This document shows positions 51,607 through 61,269 of a stretch of 64,000 bases of DNA, piece after piece. The notes under the pieces were generated by a model. The model worked only from the letters and a program-made list of their open reading frames with translations. It was not told the origin of the DNA and did not search any database. Numbering within the stretch: position 1 is the stretch's first letter; each line of letters starts with the position of its first letter. Source of the DNA: Moraxella sp. VT-16-12. Lineage in GTDB: Bacteria; Pseudomonadota; Gammaproteobacteria; Pseudomonadales; Moraxellaceae. The stretch is taken from contig NZ_NKHK02000007.1 in the NCBI RefSeq assembly GCF_002224245.2, positions 1-64,000 of the forward strand, written 5' to 3'. The position numbers and the translations under genes are program-made.

Positions 51607-52440
51607 ATGACCGCTCAAAATCGCCTACATTATCTTAGCCACGCCGAACAGCAACGCATCACTCGTGTTTGTGTGCGTTGTGCCTTATTGCTCATGCAGT
51701 ATGGTGCAGAGTCGGTGGTGGTGGTTGATTTGACCAAACGACTTGGTATGGCACTTGGTGTGTCGGGGGTAGAATGTGCTTTATCGTTTAACGCCATCAC
51801 TTTGACCACCTTACATAACAACCAATGTATCACAACCGCCAGAAACACCGTACATCAGGGGATTAACGTTGCCATCTTGGTGCAAATTCAACAAATTATC
51901 CTAGATGTAGAAAATCGCCACATTGCTTCTGATTGGAGCAAATTTCATGATGAGCATTTGGTCTTTGACATAGAAAAACGCTTAGACAGCATAGACCGCA
52001 CACCCTACCCAAATAACACAATGGCATTTTTTGTGGGACTGTCGTGTGCGTGTTTTGCTTACCTAAATGGTGGTGGGTTAGCCATAGTGCTTATTACGTT
52101 GGTGGCTTCTTTTTGTACCATGCGTATCCGACTTTATTTGTCCACCCATCATTTTAACCCCTTTGTGGTGGTCATCATCAGTGCTTTTGTGGCAACCTTG
52201 CTTGGGGCAAGTGCGTATTTTTTAAACTTAGGGGACAATGCTGATATCGCTGTTGCATCTAGTGTCTTGCTACTCGTGCCTGGCTTTCCAATTATCAATG
52301 CCCTATCCGACATCTTAAAAGGCTATATTAACATGGGTGTTGGTCGGTGGATGTTTGCTACCATGCTCACCTTGTCAGCTTGTGTTGGTATTGTGATTGC
52401 ACTTATTTTATTACAAATTCCGCATTGGGGGCTAAACTGA
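51607..52440 (+). CDS. ThrE-type exporter subunit, YjjP-like
   Basis: 277 residues. Soluble N-terminal part (EQQRITRVCVRCALLLMQYG then LTTLHNNQCI), followed by about five transmembrane spans (residues about 140-275). Known: YjjP/YjjB form a split threonine/serine or succinate exporter. It overlaps the partner gene (ATGA-type junction). Confidence 0.87.
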   Translation: MTAQNRLHYLSHAEQQRITRVCVRCALLLMQYGAESVVVVDLTKRLGMALGVSGVECALSFNAITLTTLHNNQCITTARNTVHQGINVAILVQIQQIILDVENRHIASDWSKFHDEHLVFDIEKRLDSIDRTPYPNNTMAFFVGLSCACFAYLNGGGLAIVLITLVASFCTMRIRLYLSTHHFNPFVVVIISAFVATLLGASAYFLNLGDNADIAVASSVLLLVPGFPIINALSDILKGYINMGVGRWMFATMLTLSACVGIVIALILLQIPHWGLN

Positions 52441-52892
52441 TGATGTTTATTAAAGACATTATACTAAGTTGTATCATCACGTTTGGGTGGTGTTTAATGT
52501 TTAATCTGCCCATGAAATACATCAAATTGTGCCTATTGATGACAGCATTGAGTTTTGGCTCAAAAACGCTCATGACAGATTTTGGCATACAATTAGCAGT
52601 GGCGACTTTTTTTGGGGCGATGTTTTCTAGCTTTGTGGGCGTGTATTTTGCTCAGCGTCATGGTCTGCCACCAAAAGCACTCATTGTGCCAAGTGTCATC
52701 TGCCTGATGCCGGGAATTGTGGCATACAAAGCCATGGTAAGCATGGTGCAAATTGGCTATTTTGGCTTTGAAATGTCGCTGTTTATACAAATGATGACCT
52801 ACTTTTTTGAAGCGATTTTTATCATTTCAGCGTTGGTGCTCGGATTGTCCATACCGGGGATTTTATTTTATCGCAGAAAACCGATTGTATGA
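52440..52892 (+). CDS. ThrE-type exporter subunit, YjjB-like
   Basis: 150 residues from ATG 52440 (a second ATG at 52443 is equally possible). Four hydrophobic spans; MPGIVAYKAMVSM is a family signature. It completes the split transporter with the upstream gene. The longer frame starting at 52347 lies within the partner gene and is rejected. Confidence 0.86.
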   Translation: MMFIKDIILSCIITFGWCLMFNLPMKYIKLCLLMTALSFGSKTLMTDFGIQLAVATFFGAMFSSFVGVYFAQRHGLPPKALIVPSVICLMPGIVAYKAMVSMVQIGYFGFEMSLFIQMMTYFFEAIFIISALVLGLSIPGILFYRRKPIV

Positions 52893-52897
52893 CCAAC

Positions 52898-52924
52898 AAA
52901 AAACCGCCCATTAGGACGGTTTTT
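52898..52924. terminator. Bidirectional terminator
   Basis: AAAACCGCCC (52900-52909) pairs with GGACGGTTTT (52914-52923), one mismatch, T-runs on both strands. It serves the exporter genes and yceI. The stem is nearly the same as the phage terminator at 20924-20946. Confidence 0.8.
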
Positions 52925-52935
52925 ATGGGGTGTGG

Positions 52936-53508
52936 TTATTTTCTAACCGCTTCTATCTGAATGTCAATCTTGACATTTTTTGCCATGCCAATATCTACCA
53001 AATAGTTCATGCCCCATTTGGTGCGGTCAATGGTGGTAGTAAAATCGCCACCACAAACTTCCGCTTTTTTGATTGGGTTTTGGTAGCAGTTAAATTTGGT
53101 TGCTTTTAGGCGAACAGGATGGGTTTGACCCAAAAGAGTTAATTTACCATCAACTGATGACAATCGGCGGTTTTTGCCTTTGCCAGTGTAGTTAAATTTT
53201 GCAGACTCAAAACGCATTTGTGGGTACTGCTCTGCATGAAAAAGGTCAGCAGATTTTAGGTGTTTTGTAAAGGCTTCTGAACCTGTTTGTAAGTTATTGA
53301 CAGGAATGGTAATGTCTATCTTGTCTGATTTGGCATCACGATTAAATTCAACTTCGCCTGTCAAACCATAAAAACCACCAACGTTAGTACTGGTTGCAAA
53401 ATGGTCAATAGCAAAACGAGCATTGGTATGCTCAGGGTCAATCTCATAAGTGGCAGAATGAGCCACGCCCGCCATCAACACAGCAGAAAGAGCCAAAAGT
53501 TTTTTCAT
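52936..53508 (-). CDS. yceI: YceI-family periplasmic protein
   Basis: 190 residues from ATG 53508. Signal peptide MKKLLALSAVLMAGVAHSA. The lipocalin-like YceI domain: YEIDPEHTNARFAIDHFATS, then FNRDAKSDKIDITIPVNNL and DGKLTLLGQTHPV. Binds isoprenoid-like lipids in the family; periplasmic. Confidence 0.93.
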   Translation of the reverse strand: MKKLLALSAVLMAGVAHSATYEIDPEHTNARFAIDHFATSTNVGGFYGLTGEVEFNRDAKSDKIDITIPVNNLQTGSEAFTKHLKSADLFHAEQYPQMRFESAKFNYTGKGKNRRLSSVDGKLTLLGQTHPVRLKATKFNCYQNPIKKAEVCGGDFTTTIDRTKWGMNYLVDIGMAKNVKIDIQIEAVRK

Positions 53509-53615
53509 GATAAATCCTAAAATCAAAAAAGGTTTTATATATTAACAAGTCAGCTCAATAAAAACAAGACTTGTTTTAAGAAAGCCACCTTTAACCATCA
53601 AGAAAATATCGGCTC

Positions 53616-54719
53616 TTAAATAAACTCCACTTGTGCCCCTTCTTCTATCGCTCCAAATAAACCCAAAGCGTCCCAATTGGTCAAACGCACACACCCTGCT
53701 GATGTTTGTTGACTGATTTGTTCAGGTTGGGGACTGCCATGTATGCCAAAACTTGGTTTTGAGATGCCTATCCACACCAGACCAACAGGGTTATTTGGAC
53801 CAGGTGGTATGGCACCTTTTTTGTTACGAAAATCTTTGTTGTAGCTTGGCTCCATGATACGACTGGTAACTTTATAACTTCCCTTTGGAGTACGAGCAAG
53901 ATTTACTGTGGTTGGATAACTTGCCACCAAATTATTATCTTTATCATAGGCATACAAAATGTTTTCTTTGCGTTTTACTTGCACACGGCTTACCGCCACT
54001 TCATTGGGCTGATAAGGATTATACACCGTAATGACGTTTCCTGCTTTTAGGGGCGTGTTAGGATTGAGTGATTTTAACAGCTCTCGGCTCATATGGAATT
54101 TTTCGGCAACTTTTTCAGCAACGCTAACATATTGGCTACGCCCACCATAAATCTTAACATCATCTGCGGTCAGCTCATATCGCACAAGCACAGGCTGTTC
54201 ATTAAGATGTTGATTGGCAGATAAAGCTTGCCATGTTGCCAAATCCATCGTCTGAGTCAAAGGTAGTCCATTTTTTTCTTGAAACACTCTCATCGCTTTG
54301 ATGGTGTTTTTATTCATCTTGCCATCAACCGCACCCACCCCGTGATGATGCCAATTTAACAGTGCTTGTATGCGTAATACGGTTGGCTCATCTAAGGTGC
54401 TTTGAGTGCTTGGTGCTTGGGGTGGCGTCCAAACGGCTTGATTGACTGATTTGGCATAATCATTCAAGGTTTGTACTTCATAAGGCAACTCCTGCAAGGC
54501 TTTGGCAAGACGCACGTTCACCAAATCCAGACCCACAAACTGCTGACTGACATTGGGTCGGCGAACAATGGGGGCAGGCTCATCAACTGGTGGGGTGGTT
54601 TCAGTGGTGGTTACTGGCGCATCTTGGCTGGTATTTGGGGTAGGTTTGTCGCACCCCACCATCAATCCCATCAACGTGGCAAAACCACACCCAACAAATA
54701 ATTTTATCAAACGATTCAT
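53616..54719 (-). CDS. L,D-transpeptidase lipoprotein with peptidoglycan-binding domain
   Basis: 367 residues from ATG 54719. Lipobox LMVGC. Peptidoglycan-binding domain near residue 115-165 (IQALLNWHHHGVGAVDGKMN). A LysM-like segment (MSRELLKSLNPNTPLKAGNV). YkuD catalytic domain with HGSPQPEQ and SAGCVRLTNWDA (catalytic Cys). It crosslinks or trims peptidoglycan. Confidence 0.93.
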   Translation of the reverse strand: MNRLIKLFVGCGFATLMGLMVGCDKPTPNTSQDAPVTTTETTPPVDEPAPIVRRPNVSQQFVGLDLVNVRLAKALQELPYEVQTLNDYAKSVNQAVWTPPQAPSTQSTLDEPTVLRIQALLNWHHHGVGAVDGKMNKNTIKAMRVFQEKNGLPLTQTMDLATWQALSANQHLNEQPVLVRYELTADDVKIYGGRSQYVSVAEKVAEKFHMSRELLKSLNPNTPLKAGNVITVYNPYQPNEVAVSRVQVKRKENILYAYDKDNNLVASYPTTVNLARTPKGSYKVTSRIMEPSYNKDFRNKKGAIPPGPNNPVGLVWIGISKPSFGIHGSPQPEQISQQTSAGCVRLTNWDALGLFGAIEEGAQVEFI

Positions 54720-54810
54720 GAATGCACAAGATTTGTTAAATTGCTGTCCATTATAAAAACAAATCAAAAAATACTCAATGGCATTTCACATAATATGCGA
54801 CAAAAACACA

Positions 54811-54837
54811 AAAAAACGCCCCAAAAGAGCGTTTTTT
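54811..54837 (-). terminator. Terminator of the DASS transporter gene
   Basis: AAAAAACGC (54811-54819) pairs with GCGTTTTTT (54829-54837). T-run on both strands. Confidence 0.75.
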
Positions 54838-54856
54838 AAAACAAATTGCAACAAAC

Positions 54857-56299
54857 TTAAATCAAAAAGAAGTAAGCCCAAATGCTGACGATGATGACCG
54901 AGACAATATTGAGTATAAAGCCCACGCTCATCATTTCTTTTTGTTTGATGTGCCCTGTACCCATGACGATGGCGTTTGGTGGGGTTGCCACAGGCAGCAT
55001 AAAGGCACATGATGCACCAATACCAATCACCATAATCAACACCTCTGGGGGCAATCCAAGCTGAACCCCAATCGGAGCAAACAACGGCACAAGCAATGCT
55101 GCCGATGCTGTGTTTGAAGTAAACTCTGTTAAAAAGATGATAAAGGCAGCAATCACCACGATAATCACCAACACAGGAGCAACGTCCAGCAAGGCAGCGA
55201 TTTGCTCACCCAATACCTTAGATGCACCAGAATGTTTCATGACGTTGGATAAAGCAATACCACCACCAAAGAGCATGAGCACACCCCAGTCGGTGTTGTC
55301 TGACACTTGTTTCCAACTGACCAAACCACACGCCAATACTGCCACCGCCGCAAACAAAGCAACCACCGTATCAGGAGATTTAAAACCAAAAGCCTCACCA
55401 AGCTGTTTGCCAAAAATCCAGCTAATTGCAGTAACCACAAAAATAATGGCGGTCAGCACTCTTGATGTGGTCCAAGGAATGACCTCGTTGTTCATCTGCA
55501 CTTTTTGTTTTAGATTGGGTTTTAGATAAAAGTACATCGCCCCAAGCAGTGCAGGCAACATCACCAACATCATTGGCACACCAAATTTCATCCAACCCAT
55601 AAAATCAAGGTTTAATGCTTTGGCAGCAATGCCGTTGGGTGGAGAACCAATCATCGTACCTAAACCACCAATACTGGCAGAATAAGCAATGCCCAAAAGC
55701 ACAAAAATAAAGGTGTTGCGGTCTTTTTCCTTATCAATCTGACCTAGCAGACCAATGGCAAGCGGCAACATCATTGCAGCGGTGGCAGTATTACTAATCC
55801 ACATGGACAACACGGCTGTTGCCACAAAGATATAAACAACCGCCACACCCAGATTACCGCCTGCCATTCTCACCAAGCCAAAGGCGATTTTTTTGTCCAA
55901 ATTTTGAACGTGCAAAGTTGCCGCTAAGGCAAATCCGCCAAAAAACACAAAAATAATTGGGTCAGCAAAACTTGCCAACGCCTGCTTGGTCTCAAACTCA
56001 GGAATGCCCATCAGCATCGCCAAAAGTGGCACTAAAATGGCAGTCGCTGTTACATGAATGGCTTCGGTCAGCCATAACGTTCCCACAAACACCAAAAGTG
56101 CCAAGCCCCGATTAACCATGTCATCAAAAGGAAAGACGTGGGTATATAAAACAAATGACACAATGGCAGCCACCGCCGTGATAATCATACCACGAACGGC
56201 GTCTTTTGACAGTTTGCCCGATGGTGGTGGCGTATCATTATCACCTTTAAAGTCTGTTTCAAGCGTCAAATCGCCTGAATGATTGTTATTTGTACTCAT
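54857..56299 (-). CDS. DASS-family sodium/dicarboxylate symporter
   Basis: 480 residues from ATG 56299 (AAGGA upstream). About 12 hydrophobic spans. Family segments: WISNTATAAMMLPLAIGLL (SNT motif), LTEFTSNTASAALLVPLF (second SNT motif), and PVATPPNAIVMGTG. Imports dicarboxylates such as succinate, in keeping with organic-acid metabolism (pckG nearby). Confidence 0.93.
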   Translation of the reverse strand: MSTNNNHSGDLTLETDFKGDNDTPPPSGKLSKDAVRGMIITAVAAIVSFVLYTHVFPFDDMVNRGLALLVFVGTLWLTEAIHVTATAILVPLLAMLMGIPEFETKQALASFADPIIFVFFGGFALAATLHVQNLDKKIAFGLVRMAGGNLGVAVVYIFVATAVLSMWISNTATAAMMLPLAIGLLGQIDKEKDRNTFIFVLLGIAYSASIGGLGTMIGSPPNGIAAKALNLDFMGWMKFGVPMMLVMLPALLGAMYFYLKPNLKQKVQMNNEVIPWTTSRVLTAIIFVVTAISWIFGKQLGEAFGFKSPDTVVALFAAVAVLACGLVSWKQVSDNTDWGVLMLFGGGIALSNVMKHSGASKVLGEQIAALLDVAPVLVIIVVIAAFIIFLTEFTSNTASAALLVPLFAPIGVQLGLPPEVLIMVIGIGASCAFMLPVATPPNAIVMGTGHIKQKEMMSVGFILNIVSVIIVSIWAYFFLI

Positions 56300-56500
56300 A
56301 ATTATCCTTAGAGTTACCAAATCAATGTAACTAAACTGAATAAATGGAACATACTCTCAGCGAGAATATTTCGCCATCATAACAAAAAATTTGCTGTTTT
56401 GAAATATATAGAAACAATTTTTATACAATTTTCAGGCTTGATTTTTGGGTCAGTTTGTGATAATAAATTTTAAAAATACCTTCATTTAGATGAAATATAT

Positions 56501-57778
56501 CTAAGACAATGTTTTTAATGCTTGTAACCTTTCTCCATCAAACAGCTCCATCTGTGGGTCTAATGCCAACATAAAGCGGTCAAAATACAGCAGTTGTTTG
56601 GTTAAAAGTGCAAAGTCCTTGGGAAAATGTATGCCGTGGCGTTTGCCAATCTGCCCAAGCTCCATCATCATCACATTTAGACCATCTGTCTGCTTGGTGG
56701 GGTCAGCAGCATGAACGCTGTCTAAAAATTTTTGCAAATCCTGTGCTAAAACCTGAGCATTAACGCCTGACCCTTTGGTCATACCAATGTCTATCATGGC
56801 ATTTGCCATCGCTAGATGGTCTTGGTTTTGCAAGGATTGCACCAGCGTAAAACACGCCTGCAAACTTTTGGGGTCAATCTGCCCCACCAACCCAAAATCC
56901 AAAAATGCCACTTGTCCATCGTCTAACATCATCAGATTGCCTGCGTGCAAATCTGCATGAAATTGACCTGTCATGATGACCGACAAAAACCAAGTATCTA
57001 ACACCACACTCATCGCATGGCTGGCTTTTTCGTCCGATAAACCCAAACTGTCATCCACCAAAGATTTGCCCACCAAAAAATCCATCACCAATAATCGCTT
57101 GGTACTTAGGTCATGATGAACACTCGGTGCAGTTACGGCAGTGTTACCTGCTTGCTTTAAAAACGCCAAAAACTCATCAATATGGCGAGCTTCTGCCAAA
57201 AAGTCTGTCTCAGCAAGCATTCTTTGTTTTATCTCTGCCATGATGGGAGCAAGATTGACCGCTTTTAAGGATGGCACAAGCTTTTCCATCGCCCAAAATG
57301 CCCCATGCAACACCTCCAAATCCGTGGCAATGACTGCTGATACGTCAGGTTTTTGTACCTTTAAGGCAAGCACTCGCCCATCTTTTAAAGTGGCTTTATG
57401 CACTTGTGCAATGCTTGCTGACGCAATAGGCACAGGGTCTATATCAAGCTCAAAAAATCGCTCGCCAAGCTCATCTTTGAGTACCTGTTGTATATGATGA
57501 TATGGCACAGGTGGCGTTTTATCCAAGCAATCATTAAACGCCATGACGTATTCACGGGGGAAAATAGATGGCGTACTGGCAATAAACTGCCCCAGTTTGA
57601 TATAAGTAACGCCCATTTGCATGAACGCATCACGCACCAGTTGAGCATCAGCAGTATCGCCTTTGGCAACTCTTAGGGCAGACAGACCTGCCACAGAAGC
57701 TGTTTTTTGGACACGCCCCAACACACGAATGCCTGTACTTAGGGTTTTTTTGGCAAGATTTATGGGAGATTTTTTCAT
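56501..57778 (-). CDS. ABC1/UbiB-family atypical kinase
   Basis: 425 residues. The ABC1 signature IKLGQFIAS (KxGQ), DELGERFFELDIDPVPIASA, LALKVQKPD (Lys), HADLHAGNLMMLDDG and FLDFGLVG (Asp). AarF/UbiB-like proteins support ubiquinone synthesis; the window also contains ubiE. A short upstream overlap is absent. Confidence 0.9.
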   Translation of the reverse strand: MKKSPINLAKKTLSTGIRVLGRVQKTASVAGLSALRVAKGDTADAQLVRDAFMQMGVTYIKLGQFIASTPSIFPREYVMAFNDCLDKTPPVPYHHIQQVLKDELGERFFELDIDPVPIASASIAQVHKATLKDGRVLALKVQKPDVSAVIATDLEVLHGAFWAMEKLVPSLKAVNLAPIMAEIKQRMLAETDFLAEARHIDEFLAFLKQAGNTAVTAPSVHHDLSTKRLLVMDFLVGKSLVDDSLGLSDEKASHAMSVVLDTWFLSVIMTGQFHADLHAGNLMMLDDGQVAFLDFGLVGQIDPKSLQACFTLVQSLQNQDHLAMANAMIDIGMTKGSGVNAQVLAQDLQKFLDSVHAADPTKQTDGLNVMMMELGQIGKRHGIHFPKDFALLTKQLLYFDRFMLALDPQMELFDGERLQALKTLS

Positions 57779-57793
57779 GACATATTCTTGGTA

Positions 57794-58552
57794 TTAATCT
57801 AAATTTGCACAAATTGGGCAATCTTTATTTTTTTGAAAATTCAGTTTTCTTAGACTCATCTGTCGCCCCTGCCACAGTAGCAACTGCCCTTGTATGGGAT
57901 TGTTGCCACGCCCAAGCACATCAAGAGCGATTTGGGCGGTCATTGAGCCGATGATACTGACTGTACTGGCCAACACGCCACTATTAACACAGTTATTGTC
58001 ATCACCCATCTCCGCCCCAAACACACAGTGATAACAGCCCGCTTGTCTATTAAACATGGCAATTTGCCCCATTTCGCCAATGGCTGAATTAGACAAAAGT
58101 GGCAGATTTTTTTGGATACAGCTTTTGTTTAACAAATCACGCACCGCAAAATTATCCGTACAATCAATCACCAAATCAAATTTTGCCACACCAAACAGCT
58201 CATCAATGTTATCACAAGTCAGCTTGATGACGGTGCCATCAATGTCAATCAGGTGATTTTGCCTAATTAGGGCGGATTTGGCAACATCGGCTTTGTATTT
58301 ACCCACATCGTCTTTGGTAAATAAAGTTTGGCGTTGTAAGTTGCTGTCGTCTATCGTATCATGGTCGGCAATATGAAGATAACCCACGCCTGCTCTGGCT
58401 AGTATTTGTGCTACAGGACAGCCCAAACCCCCTGCCCCCACAATTAGTACTTTGGCATTTTTTAAGCAAATTTGAGCGTCCATGTCCCAATCCGTCAGCA
58501 AAATCTGCCGAGCATATCTTAATAACTCATCGTCATTTAGCTCATCATTCAT
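57794..58552 (-). CDS. MoeB/ThiF/HesA-family adenylyltransferase
   Basis: 252 residues from ATG 58552. Nucleotide site GAGGLGCPVAQILARAGVGY, then DHDTIDDSNLQRQTLF and CTDNFAVRDLLNKSCI (adenylation Asp). Family members adenylate sulfur-carrier proteins MoaD or ThiS. It overlaps prmC by 8 nt. The zinc cysteines expected late in the chain (C-x-x-C near the end, CPIC) are present. Confidence 0.91.
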   Translation of the reverse strand: MNDELNDDELLRYARQILLTDWDMDAQICLKNAKVLIVGAGGLGCPVAQILARAGVGYLHIADHDTIDDSNLQRQTLFTKDDVGKYKADVAKSALIRQNHLIDIDGTVIKLTCDNIDELFGVAKFDLVIDCTDNFAVRDLLNKSCIQKNLPLLSNSAIGEMGQIAMFNRQAGCYHCVFGAEMGDDNNCVNSGVLASTVSIIGSMTAQIALDVLGRGNNPIQGQLLLWQGRQMSLRKLNFQKNKDCPICANLD

Positions 58553-59378
58553 CACAAACCCCAAATGTTACCCTGTCATTACCGCCATAGTCTTTGACGG
58601 TCTTGACATTCACAAACCCTGCATCATCAAATAACAGTCGCACTTTTTCGCCTTGGTCAAAACCATGCTCTATTGCCAACAATCCACCCTTGTTAAGATG
58701 GTTTTTTGCCCCTGCAATGATGATTTTTATGTCTGATAAGCCGTCATCATCAGCCACCAATGCCGTGATTGGTTCAGCAGACAATCGCCCCAAATGCTCA
58801 TCATCTTTGGCAATATAAGGCGGATTTGAGACAATCACATCAAACTTGCTCTGCACATTTTTATACCAATCTGACACGACAAACTGACAATTATTTGCCT
58901 GTAATAACTCACAATTTTGCCCAGCAATGTGTATCGCTGATTGCGAAAAATCCACCGCCAACACCGACCAATCAGGCAACGCCTTGGCAAGACTCAGTGC
59001 AATGCAGCCAGAGCCTGTACCCAAATCCAAAAGATGGCTGTTTTTTGGGGTGTGATGGTCAGTAAAATCCAACACCACATCTAGCAGTATCTCGGTATCA
59101 GGACGTGGGATTAGGGTGTGTTCATTTACAAGAAACTCATGACCAAAAAATCCTTGTTTGCCCATCAAATAAGCAAGTGGCACACCTTGTTGCATTTTTT
59201 TAATGCCAGCAGTCAGCCCATCATATTCATCATCAGACAAGACATAATCACCATCAGTGATTAAAAATGATTTGTCTTTTTTTAGGACAAACAACAGCCA
59301 ACTTTCTAGCCAATGATAGGGCAAAGTGTCATGACTGATTTGGCGAAAGTGGGATTTGAGTGCTTGAACGGTCATCAT
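58545..59378 (-). CDS. prmC: Peptide chain release factor N5-glutamine methyltransferase
   Basis: 277 residues. SAM motif LLDLGTGSGCIALSLA and catalytic NPPY (VSNPPYIA). Modifies the GGQ glutamine of release factors. Start and stop overlap both neighbours (ampG and moeB-like genes), so the three form one operon. Confidence 0.95.
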   Translation of the reverse strand: MMTVQALKSHFRQISHDTLPYHWLESWLLFVLKKDKSFLITDGDYVLSDDEYDGLTAGIKKMQQGVPLAYLMGKQGFFGHEFLVNEHTLIPRPDTEILLDVVLDFTDHHTPKNSHLLDLGTGSGCIALSLAKALPDWSVLAVDFSQSAIHIAGQNCELLQANNCQFVVSDWYKNVQSKFDVIVSNPPYIAKDDEHLGRLSAEPITALVADDDGLSDIKIIIAGAKNHLNKGGLLAIEHGFDQGEKVRLLFDDAGFVNVKTVKDYGGNDRVTFGVCDE

Positions 59379-60976
59379 TGGGCGACATCACCATTTAAGG
59401 GGATTTTTTTGTGCACCCAATACACCAAGTACAGCACAGGAATGCCAATGATGAAGGTTATCATAAAAAAGACAGGATAACTGGTAGCATCCACAATCGC
59501 CCCAGAGTATCCCCCCAAAATCTTGGGGGATAAGGTCATCAAAGATGAAAACAGGGCGTACTGCACCGCCGTAAAGCGAATGGAAGTCAATGCCGATAAA
59601 AAAGCAATAAATACCGCACTTGCTAGCCCTGCCGCCAAATTATCCACAATCACCGCCGAATACATGGCAACATTTCTAAGCTCCATGTGCAATGTCCACA
59701 CATGGTTTGCCAAAGACAACTGTTCATTGACCAGCACCACCCCTGATGGAGTATAAAATAACCCAATAAACATCAAATTGGTAATACACGCCAATAACGC
59801 CCCCACCATCATTGCACGCATGACACCGATTTTTTGGGCAATCCAACCCCCCACAAATCCCCCACCAATACTGGCAATCACACCCACCACTTTGACGGCA
59901 TTGGCAATTTGGGTTTTACTAAACCCCAAATCTTGATAAAACAAGTTGGAGATGTTACCTGCCACAATGTCTGAAATGCGATACAAGCCAATCAACAGCA
60001 GCAACATCAGTGCTTGGTTGCCATAACGGTAAAAAAAATCGGTAATGGGTGCAATCCATGTTTTGACTGCCACGTCTTTTTTGACCACACCAATTTGTAC
60101 AAGCAAATAACCCACCACAAACATTGCCACGCCACTTAGTAAAAACCGCACCGCACCAAGCAAAAACCCCAACAAAGCATCTTTGCTGTCAGGCAATACC
60201 CCACCCATCATGCGATATATCATCACAAAGGACACCACAGACAACGCAAACACCGCCACAAGGCGAGCATAATCGGCGGTACTTTGGGGCTGTTTAGGGC
60301 TTTGTTTGACAGGCTCACGCAACACAAATAAGGTCGTCAGCACGCCCACACCCATCACGCACGCCATGATAAGGTAGGTTTTTTGCCACGCCACATAGTT
60401 GTACACGCTTTCGGTAGAGCCAAAAAAGTCCGCCAAATACAACGCCCCTGCCCCTGAGACAATCATACCAACACGATAGCCCCCCACATAACTGGCCGAT
60501 AATGCCGTTTGCATTTCACTAGGGGCAGATTCAATCCGATAAGCATCTATCACAATGTCTTGGGTGGCTGCCGAAAAACCTAATAATACCGCTCCCATCG
60601 CCATGATTTTTAAAGTCGCTCCTGTGGGGTCGGTCATCGCCATGATGATGATGGCGGTGATGATGAATATTTGGGATAACAACAGCCACGAACGCCGATG
60701 TCCCAGTTTGTCAAGTACTGGCAAAGGCAACACGTCCACCAAAGGCGACCAAATAAATTTAAAAGAATAACCCAATGCCGCCCAGCTAAACATAGTAACA
60801 GTCGCCCTATCAATGCCTGCTTCACGCAGCCACAGCCCCAAACTGCTAAAAATAAGCAAAATCGGTACGCCTGCACTAAACCCTAATAAGAGCATGGCAA
60901 TGGCAGGTCGGTTAAAATATGCCTGTTTAAAGACTTCAAAGCCAGTTAGGGGAGCAGACGGGGGAGTTGAACTCAT
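59375..60976 (-). CDS. ampG: AmpG-like muropeptide permease
   Basis: 533 residues from ATG 60976, about 12-14 transmembrane spans. N-terminal segment: VPILLIFSSLGLWLREAGID then WSPLVDVLPLPVLDKLGHRR, typical AmpG. Imports anhydro-muropeptides released by lytic transglycosylases, which fits with the transglycosylase at 40.6-41.9 kb. ATGA-type overlap with prmC. Confidence 0.94.
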   Translation of the reverse strand: MSSTPPSAPLTGFEVFKQAYFNRPAIAMLLLGFSAGVPILLIFSSLGLWLREAGIDRATVTMFSWAALGYSFKFIWSPLVDVLPLPVLDKLGHRRSWLLLSQIFIITAIIIMAMTDPTGATLKIMAMGAVLLGFSAATQDIVIDAYRIESAPSEMQTALSASYVGGYRVGMIVSGAGALYLADFFGSTESVYNYVAWQKTYLIMACVMGVGVLTTLFVLREPVKQSPKQPQSTADYARLVAVFALSVVSFVMIYRMMGGVLPDSKDALLGFLLGAVRFLLSGVAMFVVGYLLVQIGVVKKDVAVKTWIAPITDFFYRYGNQALMLLLLIGLYRISDIVAGNISNLFYQDLGFSKTQIANAVKVVGVIASIGGGFVGGWIAQKIGVMRAMMVGALLACITNLMFIGLFYTPSGVVLVNEQLSLANHVWTLHMELRNVAMYSAVIVDNLAAGLASAVFIAFLSALTSIRFTAVQYALFSSLMTLSPKILGGYSGAIVDATSYPVFFMITFIIGIPVLYLVYWVHKKIPLNGDVAQ

Positions 60977-61269
60977 GACAAACAACCAAATACTAAAAGT
61001 GTGTCATTGTAGAGCATATTTCATCAGATAAAAAGCCCAAACCGACAAATAACAAAACAGCGTTACAAACTTTGATAAATCTTAAATAAGCAACATTGCC
61101 ATTTTACAAAAAATTACATTTAGATAATATCTGTACATATGAACATCTGAGCGTTTCATGATGGTTTGATATTCTTTATTTTCATTAACTTTATCAGATT
61201 TGGCATTTTGTTTTGAGTAGATGGGTTTTATAATAATTCCACCCATTAACCATATAAAAAGGCACAAGC

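Noticed and set aside
52347-52439. Longer N terminus for the YjjB-like gene
   Set aside because: It would be encoded inside the partner gene and its residues have no transporter character. The ATGA overlap start fits better.
61082-61267. Minus-strand ORF of 61 residues upstream of cysB
   Set aside because: No ribosome site, mixed composition, and it overlaps the probable cysB promoter region.
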